NCBI RefSeq assembly: GCF_003060885.1
Contig: NZ_QAIG01000011.1
Coordinates: forward strand, 83,160-123,104
Origin: Pseudomonas sp. HMWF032
Lineage (GTDB): Bacteria > Pseudomonadota > Gammaproteobacteria > Pseudomonadales > Pseudomonadaceae
DNA length: 39,945 nucleotides
Reading direction: 5' to 3'
Made by a program: the position numbers and the translations under genes. The notes under the pieces were generated by a model, which saw nothing but the letters and a program-made list of their open reading frames with translations, made no database searches and was not told the DNA's origin. This document shows positions 29,693 through 38,254 of the stretch, in pieces (position 1 is the stretch's first letter; every line of letters begins with the position of its first letter).

Positions 29693-29958
29693 GAACCTGT
29701 TTACGATCTGGCGAGCTAGAGAGCGGCAAGACGCTACGTTAGCAACCGCCAACGGCTAGTCAAAACAGGCGAGAAACTTAGCGCAGCGTAGTAACAGCCA
29801 ACGGCTGACCCATAGGGTGAGCTCAGAGTGTACGAGCTGTAGCATTACTCGCTTCGCTCACCCAGCGGGTCGCGCTAAAGCGCGTTAGCCGCAAACGGCT
29901 TGCCGAGCCGACGTTTAACGCAGCAGGGCCGACGCGCAGCAGATCGTATATAGGTTCT
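29692..29958. mobile_element. MITE-like element (about 267 bp) between a lipoprotein gene and pyk
   Basis: The ends form an 18-bp terminal inverted repeat: AGAACCTGTTTACGATCT (29692-29709) and AGATCGTATATAGGTTCT (29941-29958), matching at 15 of 18 positions. No ORF of transposase size lies inside. The interior holds ACGGCT-centred repeats (near 29751, 29800 and 29895), an 8-bp inverted repeat GGGTGAGC (29815-29822)/GCTCACCC (29856-29863) and CGCGCT-AA-AGCGCG (29871-29884). No clear target-site duplication is seen. The left end overlaps the upstream stop codon. Confidence 0.7.
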
Positions 29959-30034
29959 GGTAGTGCAGAGGAACAATGACTACAGAGAGGCGGCATAGTA
30001 GCCTCGCGCACAGATGCCAATCAGGAGCCTGTGC

Positions 30035-31486
30035 ATGACCTTCCGCCGTACCAAAATCGTCGCCACCCTCGGCCCCGCCAGCAACAGCCCCGAGGTGCTT
30101 GAACAACTGATCATCGCCGGTCTGGATGTTGCCCGCTTGAACTTCTCCCACGGTTCGCCCGATGAGCACAAAGCCCGCGCCGCATTGGTGCGTGATCTGG
30201 CCGCCAAGCACGGTCGCCACGTGGCCCTACTGGGCGACCTGCAAGGGCCGAAAATCCGCATCGCCAAGTTCGCCAACAAGCGGATCGAACTCAAACTGGG
30301 CGACCGCTTCACCTTCTCCACCAGCCACCCTCTGACGGCCGGCACGCAAGACATCGTCGGCATCGACTACCCGGATCTGGTCAAAGACTGTGGCGTCGGT
30401 GACGAGTTGCTGCTAGATGATGGCCGTGTGGTGGTGCGCGTGCTGGAAGCCACTGCCGATGCCCTGCACTGCGAAGTGATCATCGGTGGCCCGCTCTCCG
30501 ACCACAAAGGCATCAACCGCCGGGGCGGCGGCCTGACGGCGCCTGCACTGACCGAGAAAGACAAAGCCGATATCAAACTCGCCGCCGAGATGCAGCTGGA
30601 TTACCTGGCCGTGTCCTTCCCGCGCGATGCCGACGACATGCACTACGCGCGCAAGTTGCGTGATGAGGCGGGCGGTACGGCTTGGCTGGTGGCCAAGATC
30701 GAACGCGCCGAAGCCGTGGCCGACGACGAAACCCTCGACGGTTTGATCCGCGCCAGCGACGCCGTGATGGTGGCCCGTGGTGACCTGGGCGTGGAAATCG
30801 GCGACGCCGAACTGTGCGGCATTCAGAAGAAAATCATCCTGCACGCGCGCCGCCACAACAAGGCAGTGATCACCGCGACGCAGATGATGGAGTCGATGAT
30901 CCAGAACCCGATGCCGACCCGCGCGGAAGTCTCCGACGTGGCCAACGCCGTGCTCGACTACACCGATGCCGTGATGCTCTCGGCGGAAAGTGCCGCCGGT
31001 GCCTACCCGCTGGAAGCCGTGCAGGCCATGGCGCGCATTTGCCTGGGCGCGGAAAAGCACCCCACCAGCAAGAAATCCAGCCACCGCATGGGCACCGAGT
31101 TCGAGCGCTGTGACGAAAGTATCGCCCTGGCTGCCATGTACACCGCTAACCACTTCCCAGGTGTGAAGGCGATCATTGCACTGACCGAAAGTGGCTACAC
31201 GCCGCTGATCATGTCGCGCATCCGCTCTTCCGTGCCGATTTTCGCCTTCTCTCCGCACCGCGAAACCCAGGCACGTGCAGCCTTGTTCCGCGGCGTCTAC
31301 ACCGTGCCGTTCGACCCCGCCGCGCTGCAGCCGGCCGAGGTCAGCCAAGCCGCGGTGGACGAGTTGCTCAAGCGTGGTGTGGTGCAGGCCGGTGACTGGG
31401 TGATCCTGACCAAGGGCGACAGCTACCACACCATCGGCGGCACCAACACCCTGAAGTTGCTGCATGTCGGTGAAGCGCTGGTGTAA
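30035..31486 (+). CDS. pyk: Pyruvate kinase (type II, PykA-like)
   Basis: Pyruvate kinase turns phosphoenolpyruvate and ADP into pyruvate and ATP. The 483-residue protein has the N-terminal TKIVATLGPASNSPEVLEQLI and LNFSHG, the catalytic lysine in VAKIERAEAV, the metal-binding MVARGDLGVEI, and the family signature TATQMMESMIQNPMPTRAEV. The start at 30035 follows CAGGAG by eight bases. Its promoter region lies in or next to the MITE-like element. Length and neighbours (enoyl-CoA hydratase, diguanylate cyclase, fumarase) match the PykA locus of P. aeruginosa by my recollection. Confidence 0.97.
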   Translation: MTFRRTKIVATLGPASNSPEVLEQLIIAGLDVARLNFSHGSPDEHKARAALVRDLAAKHGRHVALLGDLQGPKIRIAKFANKRIELKLGDRFTFSTSHPLTAGTQDIVGIDYPDLVKDCGVGDELLLDDGRVVVRVLEATADALHCEVIIGGPLSDHKGINRRGGGLTAPALTEKDKADIKLAAEMQLDYLAVSFPRDADDMHYARKLRDEAGGTAWLVAKIERAEAVADDETLDGLIRASDAVMVARGDLGVEIGDAELCGIQKKIILHARRHNKAVITATQMMESMIQNPMPTRAEVSDVANAVLDYTDAVMLSAESAAGAYPLEAVQAMARICLGAEKHPTSKKSSHRMGTEFERCDESIALAAMYTANHFPGVKAIIALTESGYTPLIMSRIRSSVPIFAFSPHRETQARAALFRGVYTVPFDPAALQPAEVSQAAVDELLKRGVVQAGDWVILTKGDSYHTIGGTNTLKLLHVGEALV

Positions 31487-31502
31487 CACTGCGCTGCAAT
31501 GC

Positions 31503-31531
31503 AAAAGGCCGCTCAATCGAGCGGCCTTTTT
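31503..31531. terminator. Terminator between pyk and the enoyl-CoA hydratase gene
   Basis: AAAAGGCCGCTC, loop AATC, GAGCGGCCTTTT: a 12-bp stem between converging genes. Confidence 0.9.
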
Positions 31532-31546
31532 GTTTGCCTCAACGCC

Positions 31547-32320
31547 TCAGGCGAACTTGCTGAAGTCCGGCGTGCGCCGCTGCATAAAGGCAGTCAGCGC
31601 CTCGATGGCCTCCGGCGAGCGCAGGCGCTGGCCGAACAGCGCACCCTCCTCCTCGATCACCCTTCGCAGTTGCTCGCGATCCGGCGCACGCATCAGGCGT
31701 TTGCTGTCCGCCACTGCCGAAGGGGCCAGGCGTTCGAAGGCATGAGCCATTTCCCGAGCTTTGGCCAGGGTTGCCTCACCACTGTCCAGCGCCTGATTGG
31801 CAATGCCCCAGGCGGCCGCCTGTTCGCCGGTAAAGCTCTGCCCGAGCAGCAGCAACTCGGCAGCGCGGGCATGACCGAGCAGACGCGGCAGAATCAGGCT
31901 TGAGCCGTATTCAGGGCACAAACCGAGGTTGACGAAGGGCATCTTCAAGGTGGCATCACGGCTGACATACACCAGGTCGCAGTGCAACAGCATGGTCGTG
32001 CCAATGCCCACTGCCGGGCCGTTAACGGCGGCCACCACGGGTTTACTGAACGCGAACAGCGCCTGCATAAACTGGAACACTTCGCTGTTCAGCCCGGTGG
32101 GCGGTGCCTTGATAAAGTCGGCGACATCATTGCCGCTGGTAAAACAGTTCTCACCACCGGTGATCAGCACGGCACGCACACTGTTATCCTGATCGGCCTG
32201 CACCAGCACTTCGGCCAAGCCGCTGTACATGGCGCGGGTCAAGGCATTCTTCTTGTCGGGGCGGTGCATGCGCAGGGTCAGCAACCCTTGCTCACGCTCA
32301 ACCAGCAGGTGCTCGCTCAT
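31547..32320 (-). CDS. Enoyl-CoA hydratase/isomerase (crotonase) family protein
   Basis: This 257-residue crotonase-fold protein has the oxyanion-hole segments FTSGNDVADF and VNGPAVGIGTTMLLHCD. The acidic residue near FVNLGLCPEYGSSLILPRL resembles the single-Glu pattern of delta3-delta2 enoyl-CoA isomerases rather than the two-Glu hydratases, so an isomerase role is as likely as hydration. The start is ATG 32320, five bases after AGGAG; GTG/ATG codons just upstream crowd the ribosome-binding site. It is third in an operon with the reductase (46 bp upstream) and the diguanylate cyclase. Confidence 0.85.
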   Translation of the reverse strand: MSEHLLVEREQGLLTLRMHRPDKKNALTRAMYSGLAEVLVQADQDNSVRAVLITGGENCFTSGNDVADFIKAPPTGLNSEVFQFMQALFAFSKPVVAAVNGPAVGIGTTMLLHCDLVYVSRDATLKMPFVNLGLCPEYGSSLILPRLLGHARAAELLLLGQSFTGEQAAAWGIANQALDSGEATLAKAREMAHAFERLAPSAVADSKRLMRAPDREQLRRVIEEEGALFGQRLRSPEAIEALTAFMQRRTPDFSKFA

Positions 32321-32366
32321 CATCACTCCTCACGGCAGGCCACCCGCGCGCTGAAAACCTTAACGG

Positions 32367-33308
32367 CTAGCGCGCGTGGGGCAAAAAGACGTCAGCGAAA
32401 ACCTGGCTGCGCGGCAAACCCGCCAGATACAGGCGGCGCGCAAAGCTTTCGACGCTGTCGGGGTGGCCGCAGAGTAAGGCGACGGTTTGCCGTGAAACAA
32501 GGCGCAGTTCGGCCAAAGCAGCCGGCAACTCGGCCGCCACAAGCAGCTCGACCTGCAGTCGAGGATGGCTGAGCGCCAGCGCCCGCAAGGGCTCGGCCAG
32601 GTAATGTGCGGACGCATCATGGGCCAGGTGAATAAGCCGTATAGCACCCTGATGCTCCTGGCGTAGCGCTTCGCGCAGCACCCCGTACAGCGGCGCCAAG
32701 CCGGTGCCGGCGGCCATCAGCCAGAGCGGACGGGCTTGCCAGTCCGGGTCATAGTGCAAGGCGGCACCGCGCAACTCACCCAAACGCAGACAATCGCCCG
32801 GCTGAAACGCGCGTGCGGCGCTGGCAAAGGCGCCACCCTGGCGGCAATCGATATGAAATTCCAGCCAAGGATCGTCACCCGGCACGCTGGCCAATGAATA
32901 GGGTCGGGCAGTACCGTCCCCAGTCCAGAGCTGTAGATGCTGGCCAGCTCGGTAGCGTAGCGGCTGCTGAGGGGTCAGACGCAGGCGCAGCACATCGCGG
33001 CTGAGCCAGTCGCAACTGTGAATAACGGCAGGCGCGGCATCGCGCAGCGGGTCGAACACCTCGATCTGCACGTCCTCGACCACGCGGCACTGGCAGGCCA
33101 GCCGCCAACCCTGTTCGCGCCGCGCATCGTCCAGGGCTTCGGGTTTGCCGTCGAGCAACTCACCGCCCACACAGCGCACCAGGCAAGCGTGGCAACTGCC
33201 GGCACGGCAGCTGTAGGGCACGGCGATGCCGGCAGCCAGCAGGCTGTCCAGCAGATTACTGGCGGGGGCGACCTCAAGGCAGCGATCAGCGACCCGCAGC
33301 TCAGGCAT
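32367..33308 (-). CDS. 2Fe-2S ferredoxin-type NAD(P)H oxidoreductase
   Basis: This 313-residue fusion has an N-terminal plant-type ferredoxin domain with CX4CX2CX29C (Cys34, 39, 42, 72) and a C-terminal ferredoxin-reductase part. That part has the FAD motif RPYSLASVPG near residues 141-150 and the nucleotide-binding MAAGTGLAPLYGVLREALR. Such proteins are the electron-transfer component of oxygenases (BenC/XylZ-like), but no oxygenase gene lies nearby. Its start at 33308 overlaps the diguanylate cyclase stop by 8 bases, with GGAGG upstream. Confidence 0.9.
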   Translation of the reverse strand: MPELRVADRCLEVAPASNLLDSLLAAGIAVPYSCRAGSCHACLVRCVGGELLDGKPEALDDARREQGWRLACQCRVVEDVQIEVFDPLRDAAPAVIHSCDWLSRDVLRLRLTPQQPLRYRAGQHLQLWTGDGTARPYSLASVPGDDPWLEFHIDCRQGGAFASAARAFQPGDCLRLGELRGAALHYDPDWQARPLWLMAAGTGLAPLYGVLREALRQEHQGAIRLIHLAHDASAHYLAEPLRALALSHPRLQVELLVAAELPAALAELRLVSRQTVALLCGHPDSVESFARRLYLAGLPRSQVFADVFLPHAR

Positions 33309-34428
33309 CCACATCCTCCCAGGTCGCCGCGCAACGGTTACGGCCATTGCGCTTGGCCTGGTAGAGCGCCTGATCGGCACGTTGCAGGGCATCCTCAAGG
33401 TCGTCGTGTTCGGTCAGCAAGGTCATGCCGATGGAAACACTCAAACTCTCCACCTTCACCCCCAAGGGCTCAGCGCGGGTAAAGGCATCACGCAGGCGCT
33501 CGCAGCAGGCGGTGAACTGATCAGCTTCGGTATTGGGTAACAACAACACAAATTCCTCACCGCCATAGCGGGCTACCACATCACCATCACGCAGGCAGGC
33601 TCGGGCGACGGCGGCGAACGTTTGCAGCACACGGTCGCCGGCAGCATGACCGTAGACATCATTGATTCGCTTGAAATGATCCAGATCGAGCAGTGCCAGG
33701 CCATGCTGGCGCCCATTGCGCAGCCCTTCGAGCTCACGGCTGGCCAGAAGCAGAAAGTGCCGGCGATTACACAACCCCGTTAACTCATCCGTGGCGGCCA
33801 GATCCTCCAGTTGACGCATCATGCCACGTAGGGTGTCCTGATGCGCCTGCAGAGCAAAACGCCGCTGACGCATACGCTGGCGCATGGCCTGGGCATAACT
33901 GGCAAACAGACACAGCCAGGCCAGCACGACCGCCAGTACGCACGCCTGCATCAGCGCCACGCGCGGTTCACTCAGCTGCAGGGTATAGGCTTCATACAGG
34001 TTCACCCCGGCAAAACCAAAGAAGGCAAACAGCGCGCAACGGGTGAAGACACGTGGCGGCAGCTGAAACACACCGAACAGCAGTATCAGCAGATAGATCA
34101 CCAGCATACTGCCGCGCCCTTCGCTGAACAGCGACAGCAGCACGGTCAGCCAGGCCAACGCCACCAGCACCTGGGGTTCAGTCAGGCTGGGGTCGGCTAA
34201 TCGCAGGTTGATGCGGGACAGAAACAGCCCGAGAAACACCAGTTGGCTTAGGGTGGCCAGGGCGGTGATGGTCAGAGCAGTCAGGGGAGAAGCATGAAAA
34301 AGCCCGGCAAATACGCTGATCCAGCACAACAGCCCGGTCAGTGCATAGGTTGCCACTGCCATGCCGAAACGTTTCAGCAGCAGGCTCTGCAAAGATCGCT
34401 GGGTTACCCGCTGGCTACTTAGGCTCAT
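33301..34428 (-). CDS. Membrane diguanylate cyclase (SadC-like)
   Basis: This 375-residue enzyme makes cyclic di-GMP. About six hydrophobic segments span residues 20-180, followed by a short helical linker and a GGDEF domain (about 210-368) with GGEEF at the active site. The inhibitory I-site RDGD lies five residues before it (RxxD), so product inhibition is likely. The start could be 34428 (GGAG 11 bases upstream) or 34458. Membrane layout and neighbours (reductase, enoyl-CoA hydratase, pyk, fumarase) match sadC of P. aeruginosa; the ortholog call is inference. Confidence 0.87.
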   Translation of the reverse strand: MSLSSQRVTQRSLQSLLLKRFGMAVATYALTGLLCWISVFAGLFHASPLTALTITALATLSQLVFLGLFLSRINLRLADPSLTEPQVLVALAWLTVLLSLFSEGRGSMLVIYLLILLFGVFQLPPRVFTRCALFAFFGFAGVNLYEAYTLQLSEPRVALMQACVLAVVLAWLCLFASYAQAMRQRMRQRRFALQAHQDTLRGMMRQLEDLAATDELTGLCNRRHFLLLASRELEGLRNGRQHGLALLDLDHFKRINDVYGHAAGDRVLQTFAAVARACLRDGDVVARYGGEEFVLLLPNTEADQFTACCERLRDAFTRAEPLGVKVESLSVSIGMTLLTEHDDLEDALQRADQALYQAKRNGRNRCAATWEDVDA

Positions 34429-34458
34429 GGGGTTATGGGCTCCATCCCATGCTGGCAT

Positions 34459-34718
34459 CTAGCCGCCACTCTACCCCTGTGATCACAGAATGCCTAGGGT
34501 CAGACCAGGGTTCATTCGTCGGCTCAAATGACCGACCAGCGACCATGGTCTGGGGCGGCACAGGTGTCCGCCTGGCGGTGCGCGCGGTATACTGCCGCGC
34601 CTTTTTATCTTGTGCTTTGGCCTTGTCCTTTGACCTTGATAGCACTGCGCCGGGCCGAGACCCAGCGCTGTTCGAAGTTCCTGCCCTACTCCTCCCCCTA
34701 TAAAAAGGAGCGCCAAGC
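34459..34718 (+). promoter_or_regulatory. Intergenic region before fumarase, probable promoter
   Basis: A TATACT (34588-34593) is a -10 candidate for the fumarase gene, but no clear -35 lies at the right distance. The palindrome GACCATGGTC occurs near 34544-34553. AAAAAGGAG sits just before the start. No other feature was recognised. Confidence 0.4.
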
Positions 34719-36242
34719 ATGACCGTGATCAAGCAAGACGACCTGATCCAGAGCGTCGCCGACGCCCTGCAGTTCATTTCCTATTACCACCCCGTGGATT
34801 TCATTCAGGCCATGCATGAGGCCTACCTGCGCGAAGAATCCCCGGCCGCGCGCGATTCGATGGCGCAGATCCTGATCAACTCGCGCATGTGTGCCACCGG
34901 CCACCGGCCGATCTGCCAGGACACCGGCATCGTCACCGTGTTTATCCGCGTCGGCATGGACGTGCGCTGGACTGGTGCGACCATGAGCGTTGACGACATG
35001 ATCAACGAAGGCGTGCGTCGCGCTTACAACCTGCCGGAAAACGTCCTGCGTGCCTCGATCCTCGCCGACCCAGCTGGCGCGCGGAAGAACACCAAGGACA
35101 ATACCCCGGCCGTGATCCACTACTCCATCGTTCCCGGCGACAAAGTGGAAGTGGACGTAGCAGCCAAGGGCGGTGGCTCCGAGAACAAATCGAAGATGGC
35201 CATGCTCAACCCGTCCGACTCGATCGTCGACTGGGTACTGAAAACCGTGCCGGAAATGGGCGCTGGCTGGTGCCCGCCGGGCATGCTCGGCATCGGCATC
35301 GGCGGTACTGCCGAGAAAGCCGCCGTCATGGCCAAGGAAGTGCTGATGGAGCACATCGACATCCATGAGCTAAAAGCCCGCGGCCCGCAGAATAAAATCG
35401 AGGAAATGCGCCTCGAACTGTTCGACAAGGTCAACCAGCTGGGCATCGGTGCCCAGGGTCTGGGCGGTCTGACCACGGTGCTCGACGTGAAGATCATGGA
35501 CTACCCGACCCACGCAGCTTCCCTGCCGGTGTGCATGATCCCCAACTGCGCCGCCACCCGTCACGCCCATTTCGTGCTCGATGGCAGCGGCCCGGCTGAA
35601 CTGGAAGCGCCGGATCTGTCCGCCTACCCGGAAATCGTCTGGGAAGCCGGCCCGAGCGCACGCCGCGTCGACCTCGACACCCTGACCCCGGAAGACGTGC
35701 AAAGCTGGCAGCCGGGCGAGACCGTCCTGCTCAACGGCAAGATGCTCACCGGCCGCGACGCCGCGCACAAGCGCATGGTCGATATGCTGAATAAGGGTGA
35801 AGAACTGCCGGTCGACCTCAAAGGTCGCTTCATTTATTACGTTGGCCCGGTCGACCCAGTGCGCGAAGAAGTCGTCGGCCCAGCCGGCCCGACCACCGCC
35901 ACGCGGATGGACAAGTTCACCCGGCAGATCCTCGAAAGCACGGGCCTACTCGGCATGATCGGTAAATCCGAGCGCGGCCCGATTGCCATCGAAGCGATCA
36001 AGGACAACAAGGCCGTGTACCTGATGGCCGTGGGCGGCGCTGCTTACCTGGTCGCTCAGGCGATCAAGAAATCGCGCGTGGTGGCCTTCGCCGAACTGGG
36101 TATGGAAGCCATCTACGAGTTCGACGTGAAAGACATGCCCGTCACCGTGGCGGTCGACACCAAGGGCGAGTCGGTGCATATCACCGGTCCAGCAATCTGG
36201 AACAAAAAGATCCACGACAGCCTGGCCGTCGAGATCAAGTAA
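34719..36242 (+). CDS. fumA: Class I fumarate hydratase (4Fe-4S)
   Basis: This 507-residue iron-sulfur fumarase interconverts fumarate and malate in the TCA cycle. Three cysteines at the class I spacing should hold the cluster: Cys66 (RPICQDTG), Cys185 (GWCPPG) and Cys277 (IPNCAATRH). Other family blocks are KGGGSENKSKMAML and GPTTATRMDKF. AAAAAGGAG lies about eight bases before the ATG. The cluster makes it sensitive to oxidants, and many Pseudomonas back it with class II FumC elsewhere. A strong terminator follows. Confidence 0.96.
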   Translation: MTVIKQDDLIQSVADALQFISYYHPVDFIQAMHEAYLREESPAARDSMAQILINSRMCATGHRPICQDTGIVTVFIRVGMDVRWTGATMSVDDMINEGVRRAYNLPENVLRASILADPAGARKNTKDNTPAVIHYSIVPGDKVEVDVAAKGGGSENKSKMAMLNPSDSIVDWVLKTVPEMGAGWCPPGMLGIGIGGTAEKAAVMAKEVLMEHIDIHELKARGPQNKIEEMRLELFDKVNQLGIGAQGLGGLTTVLDVKIMDYPTHAASLPVCMIPNCAATRHAHFVLDGSGPAELEAPDLSAYPEIVWEAGPSARRVDLDTLTPEDVQSWQPGETVLLNGKMLTGRDAAHKRMVDMLNKGEELPVDLKGRFIYYVGPVDPVREEVVGPAGPTTATRMDKFTRQILESTGLLGMIGKSERGPIAIEAIKDNKAVYLMAVGGAAYLVAQAIKKSRVVAFAELGMEAIYEFDVKDMPVTVAVDTKGESVHITGPAIWNKKIHDSLAVEIK

Positions 36243-36257
36243 GCCCCGCGTCAACCC

Positions 36258-36292
36258 CAACAACCCGGCCACGTACCGGGTTGTTGGTTTTT
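36258..36292 (+). terminator. Terminator after fumarase
   Basis: CAACAACCCGG, loop CCACGTA, CCGGGTTGTTG, then T5: a strong hairpin. Confidence 0.9.
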
Positions 36293-36331
36293 GCGCTTAG
36301 CAAAGAGCAGCCATAACCACTGATCCAGTGC

Positions 36332-36673
36332 TCAGTCGTCGCGCGTCAGCACTTCCAGCAGCTCAATCTCAAAGATCAGGTTGGAATGCGGGGTGATGTG
36401 CGCGCCAAACTGACGTTCGCCGTAGCCCAGATGCGAGGGCACAAAGAGTTTGCGCTTGCCGCCGACTTTCATGCCCATCAGCCCCTGATCCCAACCCTTG
36501 ATCACCCGGCCAGTGCCGATCACGCATTGGAACGGCTTACCGCGCGCGTGCGAGGAGTCGAACAGCGTGCCGTCCTCCAACCAACCCTGATACTGGGTGG
36601 TGATCAACGCCCCCTTGACCACCGCTTTGCCATCGCCGGGCTGAATATCTTCGATCACCAGTTCGTTGCTCAT
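36332..36673 (-). CDS. FKBP-type peptidyl-prolyl cis-trans isomerase
   Basis: This 113-residue cytoplasmic single-domain FKBP catalyses proline isomerisation. It shows GTLFDSSHARGKPFQCVIGTGRVIKGWDQGLMGMKVGGKRKLFVPSHLGYG, with the binding-pocket Tyr, Phe, Trp and Tyr residues of the family, and a C-terminal LIFEIELLEV. No signal peptide is present. The start at 36673 is set by GAGG six bases upstream; a GTG just before it is the alternative. No operon partner is evident. Confidence 0.92.
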   Translation of the reverse strand: MSNELVIEDIQPGDGKAVVKGALITTQYQGWLEDGTLFDSSHARGKPFQCVIGTGRVIKGWDQGLMGMKVGGKRKLFVPSHLGYGERQFGAHITPHSNLIFEIELLEVLTRDD

Positions 36674-36719
36674 CACTCACCTCATTTAACCGACCATTGA
36701 AGCCGGGGTTACGGGAAAT

Positions 36720-37232
36720 CTATTCGGCTTTGGGTTCCAGCACGGCCAACAGGTCGGTTAGCCGCGCCTCCAGTTCAGCCAATTGCGCAGCCGCCAGTGG
36801 CGCAACAATGCGCGCCTGATTGTGGACATGTGCGGTTACCGCACGGTCGATCAACTCCAGTCCGGCCGGAGTCAGTTGCACCAGCATGCTGCGAGCATCA
36901 TGCGGGTTGCTCAGCCGGCTGACCCGGCCGGCGGCTTCCAGCTGCTGCAACTGCCGGGTCATGGTGCCCGAGGTAATCATCAGCGCCGAGAACAGCGTGG
37001 TCGGTGCCAGACAATACGGCTGGCCGGAGCGGCGTAGCGTGGCCAGCACATCAAACTCCCAGGCACTTAACCCAAAGTCACTGAATACCACCTCCAACTC
37101 CCGTCGCAGCAAGGCCGCGCAGCGTCCAAGCCGGCCGAGCACACCCATCGGCCTGACATCCAGATCCGGCCGCTCACGCTGCCACTGCTGGAGAATGGCG
37201 TCGACGGCATCGGTTTGCGTTTGATTACTCAT
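36720..37232 (-). CDS. MarR family transcriptional regulator
   Basis: This 170-residue winged-helix regulator has LSAWEFDVLATLRRSGQPYCLAPTTLFSALMITSGTMTRQLQQLEAAGRV for the DNA-binding region and NPHDARSMLVQLTPAG for the wing. MarR proteins usually repress their own gene and a divergent one, relieved by a small ligand. Here the divergent gene is an EamA transporter, and two operator-like boxes lie between them, so it probably controls that exporter. No oxidation-sensing Cys near the N-terminus is seen. Confidence 0.9.
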   Translation of the reverse strand: MSNQTQTDAVDAILQQWQRERPDLDVRPMGVLGRLGRCAALLRRELEVVFSDFGLSAWEFDVLATLRRSGQPYCLAPTTLFSALMITSGTMTRQLQQLEAAGRVSRLSNPHDARSMLVQLTPAGLELIDRAVTAHVHNQARIVAPLAAAQLAELEARLTDLLAVLEPKAE

Positions 37233-37247
37233 GGCGCGGCCTCAAAG

Positions 37248-37309
37248 TTATCTTGAACTCAAGACAAATCAGTATTAGCCTCGTATTTTATCTTGAATGC
37301 GAGACAAAT
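37248..37309. promoter_or_regulatory. Pair of MarR operator-like boxes between marR-type and EamA genes
   Basis: Box 1 (37248-37269) contains the perfect palindrome TCTTGAACTCAAGA. Box 2 (37288-37309) has TCTTGAATGCGAGA with the same outer bases TTA and CAAAT. The boxes are exactly 40 bp apart (start to start), close to four helical turns. Box 1 lies 15 bases before the regulator ATG and box 2 is 11 bases before the transporter ATG. This resembles the TCTTGAATTCAAGA-type sites of the MarR family. Confidence 0.8.
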
Positions 37310-37320
37310 GCGCGAGGTAG

Positions 37321-38202
37321 ATGGCGGTGAATAGACCCTGGTTAAATGTGCTGATCACGGCACTGGCCCCCGCCATTTGGGGTTCGACGTACATCGTCAC
37401 CACTGAACTCCTGCCGCCGGACCGGCCGTTTACCGCCGCGCTGTTACGCGCCCTGCCCGCCGGCCTGCTATTGGTGCTCTACAGCCGCTACCTGCCTCAT
37501 CGCAGCGCATGGCTGCGCCTGCTGCTGCTAGGCGCATTGAATATCGGCTTTTTCCAGGCGCTACTGTTTGTCGCGGCGTACCGCCTGCCGGGCGGGCTGG
37601 CTGCAGTGGTGGGTGCCATTCAGCCGCTGCTGGTAATGGGTCTGGTGTGGTCGATGGATCACCAGCGGCCGGCATCTGTAGCGGTGATATCCAGCGTGGT
37701 GGGTATTGCCGGCATGGCTGCTCTGCTGCTCGCGCCTGGCGCCAGCTGGGACCCGATCGGCATTGCCGCCGCATTTGTCGGCACCGCCTGCATGGCCAGT
37801 GGCACCTACCTGACGCGTCGCTGGCAGCTGCCTGTACCGCTGCTGGCCTTTACCGGCTGGCAGTTGCTGATTGGCGGTCTTTTGCTGCTGCCTGTGGCCT
37901 GGCTGATTGATCCGCCTCTACCGTCACTCAGCCCAGCGCAATGGTTGGGGTATAGCTATCTGTCGCTGTTCGGTGCACTACTGGCTTATGTGCTGTGGTT
38001 TCGCGGGATTACCCGCCTGAGCCCGGTCGCCGTATCGTCGCTGGGGCTACTCAGCCCACTGGTAGCCGTGTTGCTGGGCTGGGCGCTGTTGGGCGAACGC
38101 CTTACCGGCGTGGCATTGTTGGGCTTGATTGCGGTGCTGAGCAGCATCCTGGTGGTGCAGTGGAGCAGCGCCTCACCGGTGCGTAAAACCGCGGCCGCAT
38201 AA
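37321..38202 (+). CDS. EamA/DMT family transporter
   Basis: This 293-residue drug/metabolite transporter has ten predicted membrane helices in two EamA repeats. The first repeat begins LITALAPAIWGSTYIVTTELLPP; the second ends LLSPLVAVLLGWALLGERLTGVALLG, with the family's E-R/K-L motif. The substrate is unknown: metabolites, amino acids or drugs are all possible. The start at 37321 (ATG) has GAGG four bases upstream; a GTG at 37327 is the alternative. It is probably under the divergent MarR regulator. Confidence 0.9.
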   Translation: MAVNRPWLNVLITALAPAIWGSTYIVTTELLPPDRPFTAALLRALPAGLLLVLYSRYLPHRSAWLRLLLLGALNIGFFQALLFVAAYRLPGGLAAVVGAIQPLLVMGLVWSMDHQRPASVAVISSVVGIAGMAALLLAPGASWDPIGIAAAFVGTACMASGTYLTRRWQLPVPLLAFTGWQLLIGGLLLLPVAWLIDPPLPSLSPAQWLGYSYLSLFGALLAYVLWFRGITRLSPVAVSSLGLLSPLVAVLLGWALLGERLTGVALLGLIAVLSSILVVQWSSASPVRKTAAA

Positions 38203-38219
38203 CCCCTGTCACGCAAGGC

Positions 38220-38241
38220 GCAGCATCAGCCTGGATGCTGC
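38220..38241. terminator. Hairpin between the EamA gene and the TonB receptor gene
   Basis: GCAGCATC, loop AGCCTG, GATGCTGC: exact 8-bp arms between converging genes. There is no T-tract, so termination is uncertain. Confidence 0.45.
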
Positions 38242-38254
38242 ACCCCGATGCGGC

